Origin: Devosia ginsengisoli
GTDB lineage: Bacteria > Pseudomonadota > Alphaproteobacteria > Rhizobiales > Devosiaceae
Reading direction: 5' to 3'
Length of the DNA: 64,000 nucleotides
Assembly: GCF_007859655.1 (NCBI RefSeq)
Contig: NZ_CP042304.1
Location: 1,488,001-1,552,000, forward strand
Position numbers and translations under genes: made by a program. Positions 1 to 9,240 of this stretch are shown piece by piece. The stretch's first letter is position 1. Each line of letters starts with the position of its first letter. The notes below the pieces were generated by a model. It saw only the letters and a program-made list of their open reading frames with translations, had not been told where the DNA came from and ran no database searches.

Positions 1-299
1 CCGGTGATCGCGCCGCCACCCATGCCTTCAATATTGCTGGCCGCGCCGTGGGCTTCGGGCTCAGCCGCATGATGGCGGTGTTCGACCCCTCCCATGTGTT
101 CATCGTCGGCCCCGGCGCCCGCGCCTTCGGGCTGATGCAGGCCGAAATCAACGCCGCGCTGGCCAGCGCCCTGGTCTGCCGCGTCAACGGCCTGCCCCGG
201 ATCGTCGCCCATCACGACGAGAAGGAGCCCATTTTCAAGGGCCTGCTGATGAAGACGCTGAACGAGATCGACCAGTCCGACATCGCCGCTCTGGCCTGA
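1..299 (+). CDS. ROK-family protein, C-terminal part only
   Basis: The reading frame enters the window already open (first full codon at base 3) and stops at 297-299, so only about the last 98 residues are seen. They read as the C-terminal lobe of a ROK-family sugar kinase or NagC-type repressor: a helix rich in Ala and Gly, then FDPSHVFIVGPGARA, which matches the late beta-strand and glycine turn of that lobe, and a final helix before the stop. The DNA-binding or ATP-binding parts lie outside the window, so kinase and repressor cannot be told apart. The next gene makes GDP-mannose, so a role in sugar metabolism is plausible but is inference. Confidence 0.65.
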   Translation, partial: GDRAATHAFNIAGRAVGFGLSRMMAVFDPSHVFIVGPGARAFGLMQAEINAALASALVCRVNGLPRIVAHHDEKEPIFKGLLMKTLNEIDQSDIAALA

Positions 300-439
300 G
301 CCCGAGCCAGTCGAACGTCTGTATTCGCACCCCATCACGATTAACCAACAGTTACAATCATCGGCTATGCTTGGGCCGGAGATAGTATCCAGCACCCTTC
401 CCCGGCGTATATACTCCGGGTGAACGGGGCCTAGTCACT

Positions 440-1864
440 ATGACCAAGATCGTACCGGTTATCCTTGCGGGCGGCCAGGGCACGCGGCTATGGCCCATGT
501 CGCGCGCCGCGCGGCCCAAGCAGTTCCTGCCCCTGACTGGCCCTGCCAGCCTGTTCCAGAAGACCCTGGCGCGTGTCGCTGACTCCGCCGTCTATACCCC
601 GGCCATCGTCATCACCAATTCCGACTATCGCTTCATCGTCGCCGAGCAGGCTGCCGAACAGGGCGTACCGCTGGCCGGCATTCTGCTTGAACCGGTCGTC
701 CGCAACACCGCCGTGGCCATTGCTGCCGCCGCCGCCTTTGCCGGCGACACGTTCGGCACCGATGCTGTCCTCCACGTCCTGCCCTCCGACCACAATGTGG
801 CCGTTGACGACGGCTACTGGACAGCCCTGCACCAGGCCCGCGATGCGGCGACAGCCGGCCAATTGGTCACCTTCGGCATTATGCCCACCCATGCCGAAAC
901 CGGCTTCGGCTACATCAAGGCCGCCGCCAGCGTCGGCGCCGGCGTCCACCCGGTCGAGCGTTTCGTCGAAAAACCCGATGCCATCAGGGCCGGACAAATG
1001 CTCGCCGAAGGCGGCTATTTCTGGAATTCCGGCATGTTTATGCTCGGTGTCGGCACCTTCCTGCACGAATGCGAAACCCTGGCGCCGCAAACCCTTGCCG
1101 CCGCCCGCGATGCCGTAGCGCAGGCCCGCAGCGACCTCGATTTCATCCGCCTCGACGAAGCCGCCTTCGCCACCGCACCCGATATCTCGGTGGATTATGC
1201 CATCTTCGAAAAGACCACCCGGGCGGCCATCGTCGCCGTCGATTTCGGCTGGTCGGACCTGGGCAGTTGGGATGCCGTCTGGAAAAATGCCAGCCGCGAC
1301 ACCGCCGAGAACCTCGCGCAGGGCCCGGTGACGCTCGACCAGGTCAGCAATTCGCTCGTCGTCTCCGATCACGCCCATGTCGCGGTCCACGGCCTCGACG
1401 ACATCGCCGTCATCGCCACCAATGACGCCGTCTATGTCGGCCGCCTGTCGGAGGCCCAGAAGGTCGGCGCCATGGTCAAGACGCTGCGCGCCGGCAAGGA
1501 CACCGCCTCCCTCACCGAAATCCACCGCACCGCCTACCGCCCCTGGGGCGGCTATACCTCAGTGCTCAGCGGCGAGCGCTTCCAGGTCAAGCGGCTCTTC
1601 GTCAAGCCCGGCAAGAAGCTGAGCCTGCAGAAACACCACCACCGCGCCGAACACTGGATCGTGGTGCGCGGCACCGCCGAAGTCACCGTGGACGGCGAGA
1701 CCAGCGAGCTCAGCGAAAACCAGTCCATCTACCTACCCCTCGGCTGCATCCACCGCCTCGCCAATCCCGGCAAGATCGAGCTGGAACTCATCGAAGTACA
1801 GACCGGCTCCTATCTCGGCGAAGACGACATCATCCGCATCGAAGACGAATTCGGCCGGGTGTGA
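440..1864 (+). CDS. manC: Mannose-1-phosphate guanylyltransferase / mannose-6-phosphate isomerase
   Basis: A 474-residue bifunctional enzyme of the ManC/AlgA/XanB family, the usual length. It makes GDP-mannose from mannose-1-phosphate and GTP and, in bifunctional members, also interconverts fructose-6-phosphate and mannose-6-phosphate. The N-terminal nucleotidyltransferase domain carries the signature GGQGTRLWPMSR at residues 11-22 and FVEKPD at 175-180. From about residue 360 comes the isomerase-type cupin domain, with the His-rich metal site KHHHRAEHW. The product would feed exopolysaccharide or lipopolysaccharide synthesis together with the phosphomannomutase at 9.4-10.8 kb. The gene stands alone, about 140 bases after the ROK gene. 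Confidence 0.94.
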   Translation: MTKIVPVILAGGQGTRLWPMSRAARPKQFLPLTGPASLFQKTLARVADSAVYTPAIVITNSDYRFIVAEQAAEQGVPLAGILLEPVVRNTAVAIAAAAAFAGDTFGTDAVLHVLPSDHNVAVDDGYWTALHQARDAATAGQLVTFGIMPTHAETGFGYIKAAASVGAGVHPVERFVEKPDAIRAGQMLAEGGYFWNSGMFMLGVGTFLHECETLAPQTLAAARDAVAQARSDLDFIRLDEAAFATAPDISVDYAIFEKTTRAAIVAVDFGWSDLGSWDAVWKNASRDTAENLAQGPVTLDQVSNSLVVSDHAHVAVHGLDDIAVIATNDAVYVGRLSEAQKVGAMVKTLRAGKDTASLTEIHRTAYRPWGGYTSVLSGERFQVKRLFVKPGKKLSLQKHHHRAEHWIVVRGTAEVTVDGETSELSENQSIYLPLGCIHRLANPGKIELELIEVQTGSYLGEDDIIRIEDEFGRV

Positions 1865-1891
1865 GGAGCGTCCACGGCATCTAAAGCAGGT

Positions 1892-2197
1892 ATGGTCATG
1901 TTCGGAGCAGCACTCTTCGGGGTTATGGGCGCCACCCTTCTCATCATGGCGGCACGCGGCGCGCTGTCCGGCAGCATCAACGCCTTGCACCGCTTTGGTG
2001 GCAGCCCCGTCCCGCTGAACGGGCAGGCGTCGCTTTTCTGGTTCTGGTTCTCGGCCCACGCAATATTGGGCCTGCTATGCCTGAGCCTAGCCGTCTACAT
2101 GTTCTGGAGCTCCCGCAAGGAAAAGGCCGCTGAAGATCGGTTTCTTCGGCACCGCCGCGCGCTGGCCCCACCGAAGGACAACAGGCCGGAAGCCTGA
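1892..2197 (+). CDS. Small membrane protein of unknown function
   Basis: A 101-residue protein with two hydrophobic segments, about residues 3-24 and 47-70, separated by a short polar loop. A basic, proline-containing tail (about residues 72-101) would lie in the cytoplasm. I do not recognise the family. It begins 27 bases after manC on the same strand, so it could be co-transcribed. Its codon use matches its neighbours. An alternative start is the Met at codon 3. Confidence 0.55.
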   Translation: MVMFGAALFGVMGATLLIMAARGALSGSINALHRFGGSPVPLNGQASLFWFWFSAHAILGLLCLSLAVYMFWSSRKEKAAEDRFLRHRRALAPPKDNRPEA

Positions 2198-2221
2198 CCA
2201 CCATGCACACCATCGGGCAAA

Positions 2222-2260
2222 TGGTGCCGGCAGCAGGGTTCGAACCCGCGACCCCCTGAT
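2222..2260 (-). pseudogene. 3' fragment of a tRNA-Thr gene
   Basis: Read on the minus strand these 39 bases are the 3' half of a tRNA: the 3' side of the anticodon stem (ATCAGGGGGTC), a T arm with GGTTCGAACC, the 3' acceptor strand TGCCGGC and an encoded ACCA. The stem and acceptor sequences match alphaproteobacterial tRNA-Thr genes as I remember them. The 5' acceptor strand, D arm and anticodon are absent, so this is a scar. It joins the nadK remnant directly. A full tRNA-Thr is not present elsewhere in the window. Confidence 0.75.
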
Positions 2261-2811
2261 GAACACCTTCTCCGAGGACGCGCTGGACCAGCGCCTGGCC
2301 TCGGCCCAGCCCACCCAGATTTTCCCGCTATCCATGCAGGTCCTCGACGTTTCCGGCCGCACGCAGGAGGCATTGGCCCTCAACGAAGTCTCGCTGTTCC
2401 GCTCCACCTACCAGGCCGCCAAGATCCAGATCATCGTCGATGGCGACGTCAGGCTTGAGGAACTGATCTGCGACGGCGTGCTGCTCTCCACCCCTGCCGG
2501 CTCCACCGCCTACAATCTCTCCGCCCATGGCCCCATCCTGCCGATCGAGGCGCCCTTGCTGGCTTTGACCCCGATCTCCCCCTTCCGCCCCCCGCCGCTG
2601 GCGCGGCGCCATTCTCTCCAACCGGGCCGAGGTCAAATTCGTCACGCGCGAGGCACCCAAGCGCCCCATCAGCGCCGTTGCCGACAATGTCGAGTTCCAG
2701 AACGTGCTCGAAGTCACCGTCCGCGAAGACCGCACCCACGGCGTCACCCTGCTCTTCGACCCCGGCACCAGCCTGGAAGAACGCGTCCTGAGCGAACAGT
2801 TCCGCTTTTAG
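2259..2811 (+). pseudogene. nadK: NAD kinase remnant, N-terminally truncated and frameshifted
   Basis: NAD kinase phosphorylates NAD to NADP. What remains starts at LMN, which aligns with the GFLMN stretch following the GGDG nucleotide motif in alphaproteobacterial NadK, so roughly the first 70 residues including GGDG are missing. Downstream the family signatures are clear: INEVSLFR-like [27 protein letters not shown] and LTPISPFRP. In the C6 run at 2588-2593 the frame then moves by one base; the family sequence continues in the next frame ([29 protein letters not shown]) to a stop at 2809-2811. One C too many explains the shift. With the N-terminus gone the gene cannot be functional, so a complete nadK is expected elsewhere. 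Confidence 0.85.
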
Positions 2812-2859
2812 CCCACTCAACCCAAGAGCGGCTGGCACCATATAGCCCACCCACGGAGC

Positions 2860-2923
2860 CCCCCTCGCCCCTGGCGGGAGAGGGGGTAATTTCCTCGTCC
2901 AGAGGAAATTACGGGTGAGGGGT
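2860..2923. repeat. Intergenic palindromic repeat
   Basis: An imperfect inverted repeat. CCCCTCGCCCCTGG on the left pairs loosely with GGGTGAGGGGTT on the right, and an inner hairpin AATTTCCTC/GAGGAAATT sits in the middle. It resembles the element at 21304-21450, which also ends in a GGTGAGGGG/CCCCTCACC box. It lies between the nadK remnant and the end of the DUF2336 gene. Confidence 0.6.
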
Positions 2924-2986
2924 TCTCTCCACGAGTCAGATGCTCGCAGGTCCCCTACTCAGGAAGGTACGAGCCCAGGATTGATC

Positions 2987-4189
2987 CTAAGCCGCCGGCA
3001 GCGCCAGCCTGGCCTCCCCCATCGGCAGCGCCATTGCCCCCGCCGTTTCCCCGGCAAACGCCGTCATCACCCCGCGCGCCGCCTTGCGCGCCAGCAGGAT
3101 ATTCTGCTCGCTGAGATAGGCAAATGCCTCCTCGAGTTCCTCGGGGATCACCCCGCCATGTTCGGCAATCAGTTCTTCGGTCAGGACAGTCACCACATAG
3201 TGGCGCGCCGCCGCGTCGTCGGCCAGGTCGCTGGCCCGCGCATGCAGCACCAGCCGGGCCAGCAGGTTGCGTACGCCCTCGCCCAGCCCGCACCGCACCA
3301 GCAGCGCATTGAGCGCCGGCCGGCTGCCATTTTCCAGCAGGCCGAACACCTTGCTTCGCGGCGCCCGCGCCAGTTCGGCCAGGCATTCGGCAAAGAACAT
3401 CACATGGCCCGTCACCACGGCATGCAGCAGCACCCTGGTATTGACCCGATCGCTCACGATCAGCCCGGCCACATAGGCTCCCGCCCCGGTCCGCGCCGCC
3501 TCGCGCTCACCAATGGCCGACAGCGCCGTGTCGCCGCAATCGCGCAGGATACGCCCCAGCCGATCCTCTTCCACCGCGCCCTTGACGATACGGGCGCCCC
3601 GCAAAGCCTCGGTCGCCTTCTGCACCAGCAGCAGCCGCGCCGCCGCCGGCAATTCCGGCCGCGCCAGCAGCGCCCCGCGCATTTCGGCATTGCCACCCAG
3701 CGAAACCGCCAGCTCCGCCAGCAGCCCATCGCCCAGCGCCACGTCATGCCGGCGCAGCAGCCGCAAGGTCACCGGATCATGCCCCCGCGCCACGATGGCC
3801 GCAGCCAGGCGCGGGCTCAGCCTGGTCCGCTGCACCACCGCCACCAGCATGGAAAGATCCAGCGTCTTGATCAGCCCCATCAGGTCCGCATCGATCAGAA
3901 CGGGAGAATATTGCATCACCGCCCGCGCGATCACCGCGCTGTCATGCAGCAGCGCCAGCATAATCGGCCGCGGCGCCTCGCTGGAATGCAGCAGGCCATA
4001 GGCCAGAGCCGCCCGCACCTTCACCGACGGATCATCAAGAAACCCGATCAGCGCCGCATAAAGCGCCGCCTGCTCGTCCGCAGGTCCGACATGGTTGAGA
4101 TAGGCCAGGGCCGAAAGATGCGCCGCGCTGCCCCGCTCCTCGCTGTCAGGCGATTGAGATAGCGACACGAACTCCTGATACCCAACCAT
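2987..4189 (-). CDS. DUF2336 domain-containing protein
   Basis: A 400-residue, Ala/Leu-rich, almost entirely helical protein with no signal peptide or membrane segment. The repeated helix pairs (for example LLHSSEAPRPIMLALLHDSAVIARAVMQYSP) look like HEAT-type repeats, as in the alphaproteobacterial DUF2336 family, whose members have about this length. The biochemical role of the family is not established. The start is supported by GGAG 8 bases before the ATG. The gene stands alone between the nadK scar and a small membrane-protein gene. Confidence 0.75.
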   Translation of the reverse strand: MVGYQEFVSLSQSPDSEERGSAAHLSALAYLNHVGPADEQAALYAALIGFLDDPSVKVRAALAYGLLHSSEAPRPIMLALLHDSAVIARAVMQYSPVLIDADLMGLIKTLDLSMLVAVVQRTRLSPRLAAAIVARGHDPVTLRLLRRHDVALGDGLLAELAVSLGGNAEMRGALLARPELPAAARLLLVQKATEALRGARIVKGAVEEDRLGRILRDCGDTALSAIGEREAARTGAGAYVAGLIVSDRVNTRVLLHAVVTGHVMFFAECLAELARAPRSKVFGLLENGSRPALNALLVRCGLGEGVRNLLARLVLHARASDLADDAAARHYVVTVLTEELIAEHGGVIPEELEEAFAYLSEQNILLARKAARGVMTAFAGETAGAMALPMGEARLALPAA

Positions 4190-4270
4190 TCCACTCTCCG
4201 CACAGCGCGGAACTCACCCTAAAGGCGAAGATTTAAGGAACGGTTCACCATAAATGCGGCGGAGCGGGTT

Positions 4271-4426
4271 CTACAGGGCCGAGAGCACGAACCCGAACAA
4301 CTGGCCGGTGCCGGCCCACAGGCCCGCAAACAGCGCCCAACTGGCCAAGGCCCCACCCAGGATGATCCAGCCACGCGGCAGCAGCAGGGAGCGCTGGGTC
4401 TGAACGGCTGCAGTGGTCCGGCGCAT
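4271..4426 (-). CDS. Very small single-span membrane protein
   Basis: A 51-residue peptide with a basic N-terminus (MRRTTAAVQTQR) followed by one or two hydrophobic stretches, GWIILGGALASWALFAGLW and LFGFVLSAL. I chose the ATG at 4426 because a strong AAGGAGG Shine-Dalgarno lies just ahead of it; the longer reading from 4462 has none. Function unknown. It lies upstream of the DUF2336 gene on the same strand, 81 bases away. Confidence 0.5.
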   Translation of the reverse strand: MRRTTAAVQTQRSLLLPRGWIILGGALASWALFAGLWAGTGQLFGFVLSAL

Positions 4427-4600
4427 ATCCGCCTCCTTGGCGTCTCGCGGGCACTCGCCCACTACATCTCACTACGCGGCCCACTCGTTAAGCTTCCCTC
4501 AACGCCGGTCCACCGCTTTTATCGAGGCCGGCGGCATCGCGCCGATCTCCGTCCGGATACCTACCGGCAGGTAAACGCGTCTGGCGGTCCGACGTTGCGC

Positions 4601-5404
4601 CTACTGCGCGTAGAGCTGCGTGAAGAAGGCCCCACTATCGCCCTCGCTACTGGTCCCCGACAGGTCCTCGGCTTCATTCTTGAACAGGCCGGTAAACGAC
4701 ATATTTGCCGGGGAGAAGCGCGACGGCACCACCGGCAGCTCCGGCACAGCCGGCTGGCTGGCCATCTGCTGCGCCGCAAAGGCCGCATTGGTCGGCCCGC
4801 CTTCATGCTTGGACACCAGGACGCGATAGACGTCGCGGATCGTCCGCGCCTCACCATTGGAATAGAAGATCGCCCGATTGGCCGCCGCCTGCTTGGGAAA
4901 CAGGTTTGCCGCAATCTGGTCCGGGTCCTGCAACCCCGCGGTAAACATCCGCTCGGCCCCCTGCGCCCCCAGGAAATGGGCGATATAGAGCTCTCCCGCG
5001 CTCGGCATCCGCCCGAAGCGCTGGCTCAGATAGTCGCCGTTGCTCTTGGTGAAGGCCGCCGCCAGGTCCGAGGCGATCTTGGGATCTTCCCGCAGCTTGA
5101 GAATGTCCGCCTTGGTCGCGGCATCGCGCACGAAATAGTCGCCGTCGGCCGACCGCTCGATATTGCTGGCAATATCGCCATAGCCCAGCCGGGGCCCCTC
5201 TTCCTTCATCACCTGCAGCCAGGTGCTTTCGAGAAACTGGAACAGCCCCACCGCCGACGAGGTCTGCGCCTTGGCCTGCGGATTGAGGCTGCTTTCGCGC
5301 ATCGCCGTCTGCAGGAGATAGTCGAAATCCACACCATTCCGGTCGCCGGCCGCCGTCAGCACATAGGCCAGGCTCTGTGGCACGGAAATTGGCTGTACGC
5401 CCAT
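4601..5404 (-). CDS. Lytic transglycosylase (SLT-domain) protein
   Basis: A 267-residue protein with an N-terminal SLT-type lysozyme fold (about residues 15-180). It has the catalytic Glu in AMRESSLNP (about residue 37), then AVGLFQFLESTW, matching the conserved S-x-GL-x-Q-x-x-x-TW motif, and later YIAHFLGAQGAERM. The Ala/Pro-rich C-terminal part is not conserved. Family members cleave the glycan strands of peptidoglycan. No signal peptide is visible: the N-terminus MGVQPISVPQSLAYVL is not cationic. This may mean a flagellar- or secretion-system-linked export route, or a start further upstream. The neighbours give no help. Confidence 0.8.
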   Translation of the reverse strand: MGVQPISVPQSLAYVLTAAGDRNGVDFDYLLQTAMRESSLNPQAKAQTSSAVGLFQFLESTWLQVMKEEGPRLGYGDIASNIERSADGDYFVRDAATKADILKLREDPKIASDLAAAFTKSNGDYLSQRFGRMPSAGELYIAHFLGAQGAERMFTAGLQDPDQIAANLFPKQAAANRAIFYSNGEARTIRDVYRVLVSKHEGGPTNAAFAAQQMASQPAVPELPVVPSRFSPANMSFTGLFKNEAEDLSGTSSEGDSGAFFTQLYAQ

Positions 5405-5490
5405 GGAAAGCTGCGACTCAGGGTTGGCTTGGTGTCCCGACTACAGCACCAGAATGGTTAACCACCTGTTAACCATTCCACCCCCCCCAA

Positions 5491-5580
5491 GACCTCATGG
5501 TGAGCTTGTCGAACCACGAGGTCGCGCGAGTGGAGCTATCCTGCCACGCCCTCGTCCTTCGACAGGCTCAGGATGAGGTC
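5491..5580. repeat. Inverted-repeat intergenic element (GTCGAACCACGAGG type)
   Basis: The left arm at 5491-5523 (GACCTCATGGTGAGCTTGTC, then GAACCACGAGG) pairs imperfectly with the right arm at 5548-5580 (GCCCTCGTCCTTCGACAGGC, then TCAGGATGAGGTC). The same words (CCTCATGGTGAG, CGAACCACGAGG) recur in the element at 18774-18896. It lies directly after the nitroreductase stop codon. Confidence 0.75.
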
Positions 5581-5582
5581 TG

Positions 5583-6161
5583 CTACACCCCCCAATAGCT
5601 CACCACATCTCCCAAAGCCGGCCGCGGCCGATCCTCAATCACCGCCGTCGGCGTGCCGATATGCACGAAACCCACGAACCGCTCCCCGTCCCGCGCGCCC
5701 AGCATCGCCGCCGCCTCCGCGTCGAACGTGTACCACCGCGTCACCCACGATGCCGCAAAGCCCAGCGCATGCGCCGCATGCACCAGATTGAACGCCACAT
5801 TGCCCGCCGACAGCAATTGCTCGAATTCCGGCACTTTCGGATGCTCCTTAGGCGCGGAAATCACCCCGATGGTCAGCGGCGCCGGCAAAAACCGCTGCCG
5901 CTCGATTTCCTTCCCCGCCTCATCCAGTCCCGGATTGTTCCGCGCCGCGATCGCGGCCAGCTTCTCCCCTGCCTGCCGCCGCGCCTCGCCCGCAATCACC
6001 ACCAGCCGCCACGGCGTGATCTTGCCATGATCAGGCACCCGCGTTCCAATGGTCAGAATTTGCTCCAGTTCCGCCGCATCCGGCCCCGGCTCCTTCAGGA
6101 ATGCGATACCGACCGAACGGCGGGTGAGCAGATAGTCGCGCAGAGCGGCATTGGCAGGCAT
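5583..6161 (-). CDS. Nitroreductase-family flavoprotein
   Basis: A 192-residue FMN-dependent oxidoreductase of the YdjA-like nitroreductase group. Signatures are the N-terminal LLTRRSVG (FMN phosphate and ribityl contacts), VPDHGKITPWRLVVI, GNVAFNLVHAAHALGFAASWVTRW in pieces, and the C-terminal GFVHIGTP. Substrates are likely nitroaromatics, quinones or similar electron acceptors reduced with NAD(P)H; the true one cannot be told. I chose the Met at 6161, which begins the conserved domain and has GGAG 7 bases upstream; an ATG 99 bases further up would add an unconserved tail. Confidence 0.87.
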   Translation of the reverse strand: MPANAALRDYLLTRRSVGIAFLKEPGPDAAELEQILTIGTRVPDHGKITPWRLVVIAGEARRQAGEKLAAIAARNNPGLDEAGKEIERQRFLPAPLTIGVISAPKEHPKVPEFEQLLSAGNVAFNLVHAAHALGFAASWVTRWYTFDAEAAAMLGARDGERFVGFVHIGTPTAVIEDRPRPALGDVVSYWGV

Positions 6162-6333
6162 TGCAAAACTCCATTTCGATCCCTGACCACTATCCACAAG
6201 CCGAAGCAAAATCCACCGCCCGCGCCATCGGGTGTTTTCTTCCCGTGTGGTCTGTGACACAGCTTTTCCCTAATCACGTCCTAGTAGGACGCAACTGATT
6301 CAACCGCTTGGCGCCGGATGCCAGGGAGACGAG

Positions 6334-7324
6334 ATGCCTTTGCGACCCCGATTTGCCCTCCTGGCTTTGCTGGCTGTCGTGGCGTCCTTCGGCCCCGCAC
6401 CTGCCCTTCCGACCGTTTTCGCGCAGGAAACCGCGGCCGAAATGCCGCCCATGCCGCGCCCCCCGCCCCGATCCCGACAACCTGCCGGCTGGTCCCGTGC
6501 CGGTGCCCGCCCCCCGTCCTGCGCCGACGGCCGCGACCGACGCCATTGCGGCCCTCACCTCGGTGCCCCAGCCCGTTTCCCTCAATGTCCGCATCACCCA
6601 GGATGGCGCGCCCATTCCCGATGGCGTGGTCTGGCGCATCTTCGATACCCAGCCCGATGCCAATGGCGAACTCGCCCTCGTCGCCAAATCCGATGTCGGC
6701 AGCCCCACAGTGGAACTGCCCCCCGGCGAATATGTCGTCCACGTCGCCTATGGCCGCGCCCAGACCAGCGAGCCGCTATCCGTCGTCCCCGGCGCCAATG
6801 AAAAGAGCTTCATTCTCGATGCCGGCGCCCTGCGGCTCAATTCCGCCGTGACCGGCGACATCGCCATTCCGGTGGGTCTGTTGAAATTCGACGTCTTCAC
6901 CGCCGGCGAGGAAACCGATCGGGCCCTGGTGGCCGAGGGCCTCAAGCCCAACGACATCGTCACGCTCAATGCCGGCACCTACCACATCGTCTCCTATTTC
7001 GGCACGACCAATGCCGTGGTCCGGGCCGACCTGCGCGTCGAGGCCGGCCAGCTCACCGATGCCACGCTCTACCACCATGCCAGCCAGGTCGGCTTCAAGC
7101 TCGTCTCCGAAGAGGGCGGCGAGGCCATTGCCGACGTCGAATGGACGGTCAAGACCACCGATGGCGCCACCATCTTCTCCGAACTCGGCGCCTTCCCCTC
7201 CACGGTTCTGGCCGAAGGGGAATACCTCGTCCTCGCCAAGCAGGGCAGCCAGGTCTTCAACCGCGAATTCGAGGTCCAGGCCGGCTCTCCGCGCGAAATT
7301 GAAGTCCTCACCACGGTTTACTAG
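6334..7324 (+). pseudogene. Secreted protein of unknown function, one-base frameshift
   Basis: The N-terminus is a clear signal peptide (MPLRPRFALLALLAVVASFG, cleavage near FAQ-ET). The C6 run at 6459-6464 then shifts the frame by one base. Removing one C joins it to a 290-residue continuation (PDPDNLPAGPVPVPAPRP and on) that reaches the stop at 7324. The mature part is Pro/Ala-rich at first, then has at least two similar beta-sandwich-like units: GVVWRIFDTQ..ELPPGEYVVHVAYG and DVEWTVKTTDG..VLAEGEYLVLAKQG. These suggest carboxypeptidase-regulatory-like or Cna-B-like folds. The function is unknown. It sits just ahead of a second secreted protein, with which it probably forms a unit. Confidence 0.7.
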
Positions 7325-7404
7325 CACCGGACGCCACCGCCTTTGCCCTTGAAGCGCGGCGGCCGATGCCCCAGATTGCCGAAACGTCAAAGCGGGAGAA
7401 CACG

Positions 7405-9212
7405 ATGACGCCGTTCAGCACCACGTCCCGGCAGCGCCTGGCCATTCTGGCCACCGCCTGCCTCATGAGCGTTGCCCTGCCGGCCGGCAGTGCCTGGGCC
7501 CAGAAGGTCAAGGACAAGGGCACCACGCCCCCCGCGACCAGTGCCATGGCCACCGAGTCAGAAATCACCGTCGACATCCCCAGCATCGACGCCGTCGATT
7601 CCAATGTCGATGAAGCCACCCTCCGCGCCATTTTCAGCGGCGAGCTGGTCGACAATGCCGATGCGCTGGCCGGATTGACCGCCACCAGCATCACCATCCC
7701 CAAAATCACCCTCTCGGCCACCACCACGCTCGATGGCGAGACCAACGAAGCCACCGTTACCTTCTCCGATCTGGTGCTGTCAGACATCTCCGACGGCACC
7801 GCTGCCTCGGTGAGCCTGGCCACCATGAGCATGGATGCCGGCGATAATGGCAGCGGCGAATTCGGCCCCCTCTCCGCTTCCGGCTTCAATATCGGTGGCG
7901 TGCTCGGCCTCTATGGCCTGGTCGATGCCGGCGGCCAGACCGAACTCGAAACCATCTATACCGATTTCAGTTTCGAGGGCGGCAGCTTCGAATCCCCGAA
8001 ATCAGTTGCACCATGGGCGCCACCAGCGCCGCCGAATTCAAGGCGCGCCCGCTGAAATATTCCTTCGGCGAGATCATGGCGCTGGCCGAAACGCTCGATG
8101 CCCAGGAAGACGATCCCTCCCCCGAGGTTATCGGCGCCGCCCTGCGCATGTATGTCGATATTTTCACCGCCTTTGAAACCTCCCCCGCCACCTTCGGCGG
8201 CTTCGATTGCGCCGGCACCGACGATGACGGCCGCGCGATCAGCTTCTCCATTGCCGGCATGTCCATGGGCGGCATGAGCCCGGGCATCTACCCCGCCTTC
8301 TCGATGGATGGCCTGGACATGACCATCGAGGACGACGGTTCGGTGCAGGTGGGCAACATGACCGTCAAGGAAATGGACCTCTCCGCCCCGATCGCCGCCA
8401 TCGAGGGCGCCCCCGAAGCCATTGACGAAGCCTGGTTCATGGCCAATGCCCGCTCGCTCATCCCCGCCTTCGCCGGCTTCTCCTTCAGCGATGTCGCGGT
8501 GGACGTGCCCGATCCCGACAGCGATGGCGAACGCATCAAGGTCAGCCTCGGCGCCTTCGACCTGTCGCTGGCCGACTATCTCAACGGCATTCCCACCAAT
8601 GTGCTGACCACGGCCAGCAACATCCTCGTCACCCTGCCCGAAGATACCGACGACGAGCAGTTGCGCCAGTTGATCGATCTCGGCATCACCGAAATCGACG
8701 CCGGCTTCGCCATCGACGCCGCCTGGAACGAGGCCGACAACGCCATCGCCATCAACGAAATCTCGGTTACCGGCGCCAATCTGGCCACTGTCAAGCTGGC
8801 CGGCACCATAGCGAACGCCACCGAAGCCCTGTTCGGCCTCGACGAGAACCAGGCTCTGGCCGCCGCCATGGGTGTCGCCATTGCCAACCTCAAGCTCGAC
8901 GTCACCGATACCGGCCTCTCCGACATCATCCTGGCCACCGTCGCCGCCGAGCAGGGCTCCGACCCCGCCACCATGCGCCCGGTCTTCGCCGGCCTGGCCG
9001 AAGGCACCGTGATCGGCCTGCTGGCCGGCGCCGCCGAAGCCCAGAAGGTCGGCGCCGCCATCAACAGCTTCGTCAGCGGCAAGGCCAAATACCTGACCAT
9101 CGACATGACCGCCAAGGAAGCCCCCGGTCTCGGCCTCATGGACTTCATGGCCGCCGAAGACGACCCCACCGTCCTCATCGGCAAAGTCACCATCGACGCC
9201 ACGGCGAAGTAG
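7405..9212 (+). pseudogene. Large secreted or periplasmic protein of unknown function, one-base frameshift
   Basis: The start at 7405 has GGGAG 7 bases upstream and gives a signal peptide (RLAILATACLMSVALPAGSAWAQ in two parts). About 200 residues follow before the frame breaks near 7990-8000. The rest continues in another frame as SCTMGATSAAEFKARPLKYS and runs to the stop at 9212. One missing base near GAATCCCCGAAA would restore a protein of about 600 residues. It is acidic and rich in Ala, Asp and Thr, with repeating hydrophobic-alternating strands (AGMSMGGMSPGIYPAFSMDG, GNMTVKEMDLS) that suggest a beta-rich fold. I do not recognise the family. It may work with the preceding secreted gene, 80 bases upstream. 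Confidence 0.65.
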
Positions 9213-9240
9213 GGTCGCTCCGCGACCGGTCTTTGCGGGA

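Noticed and set aside
488..1525. Long antisense frames opposite manC and, elsewhere, opposite other GC-rich genes.
   Set aside because: They arise from third-position GC bias in the real genes; the products are low-complexity Gly/Asp/Arg-rich sequences with no family signatures.
2259..2918. The 219-residue frame after the tRNA fragment as a real protein.
   Set aside because: The first half is nadK sequence from mid-domain and the second half, after the C6 run, is an out-of-frame reading of the nadK C-terminus and a repeat.
6459..6464. Programmed frameshifting in the secreted-protein gene.
   Set aside because: There is no stimulatory pseudoknot or Shine-Dalgarno-like element placed for it, and similar breaks occur at other C/G runs in unrelated genes, which points to sequence error.
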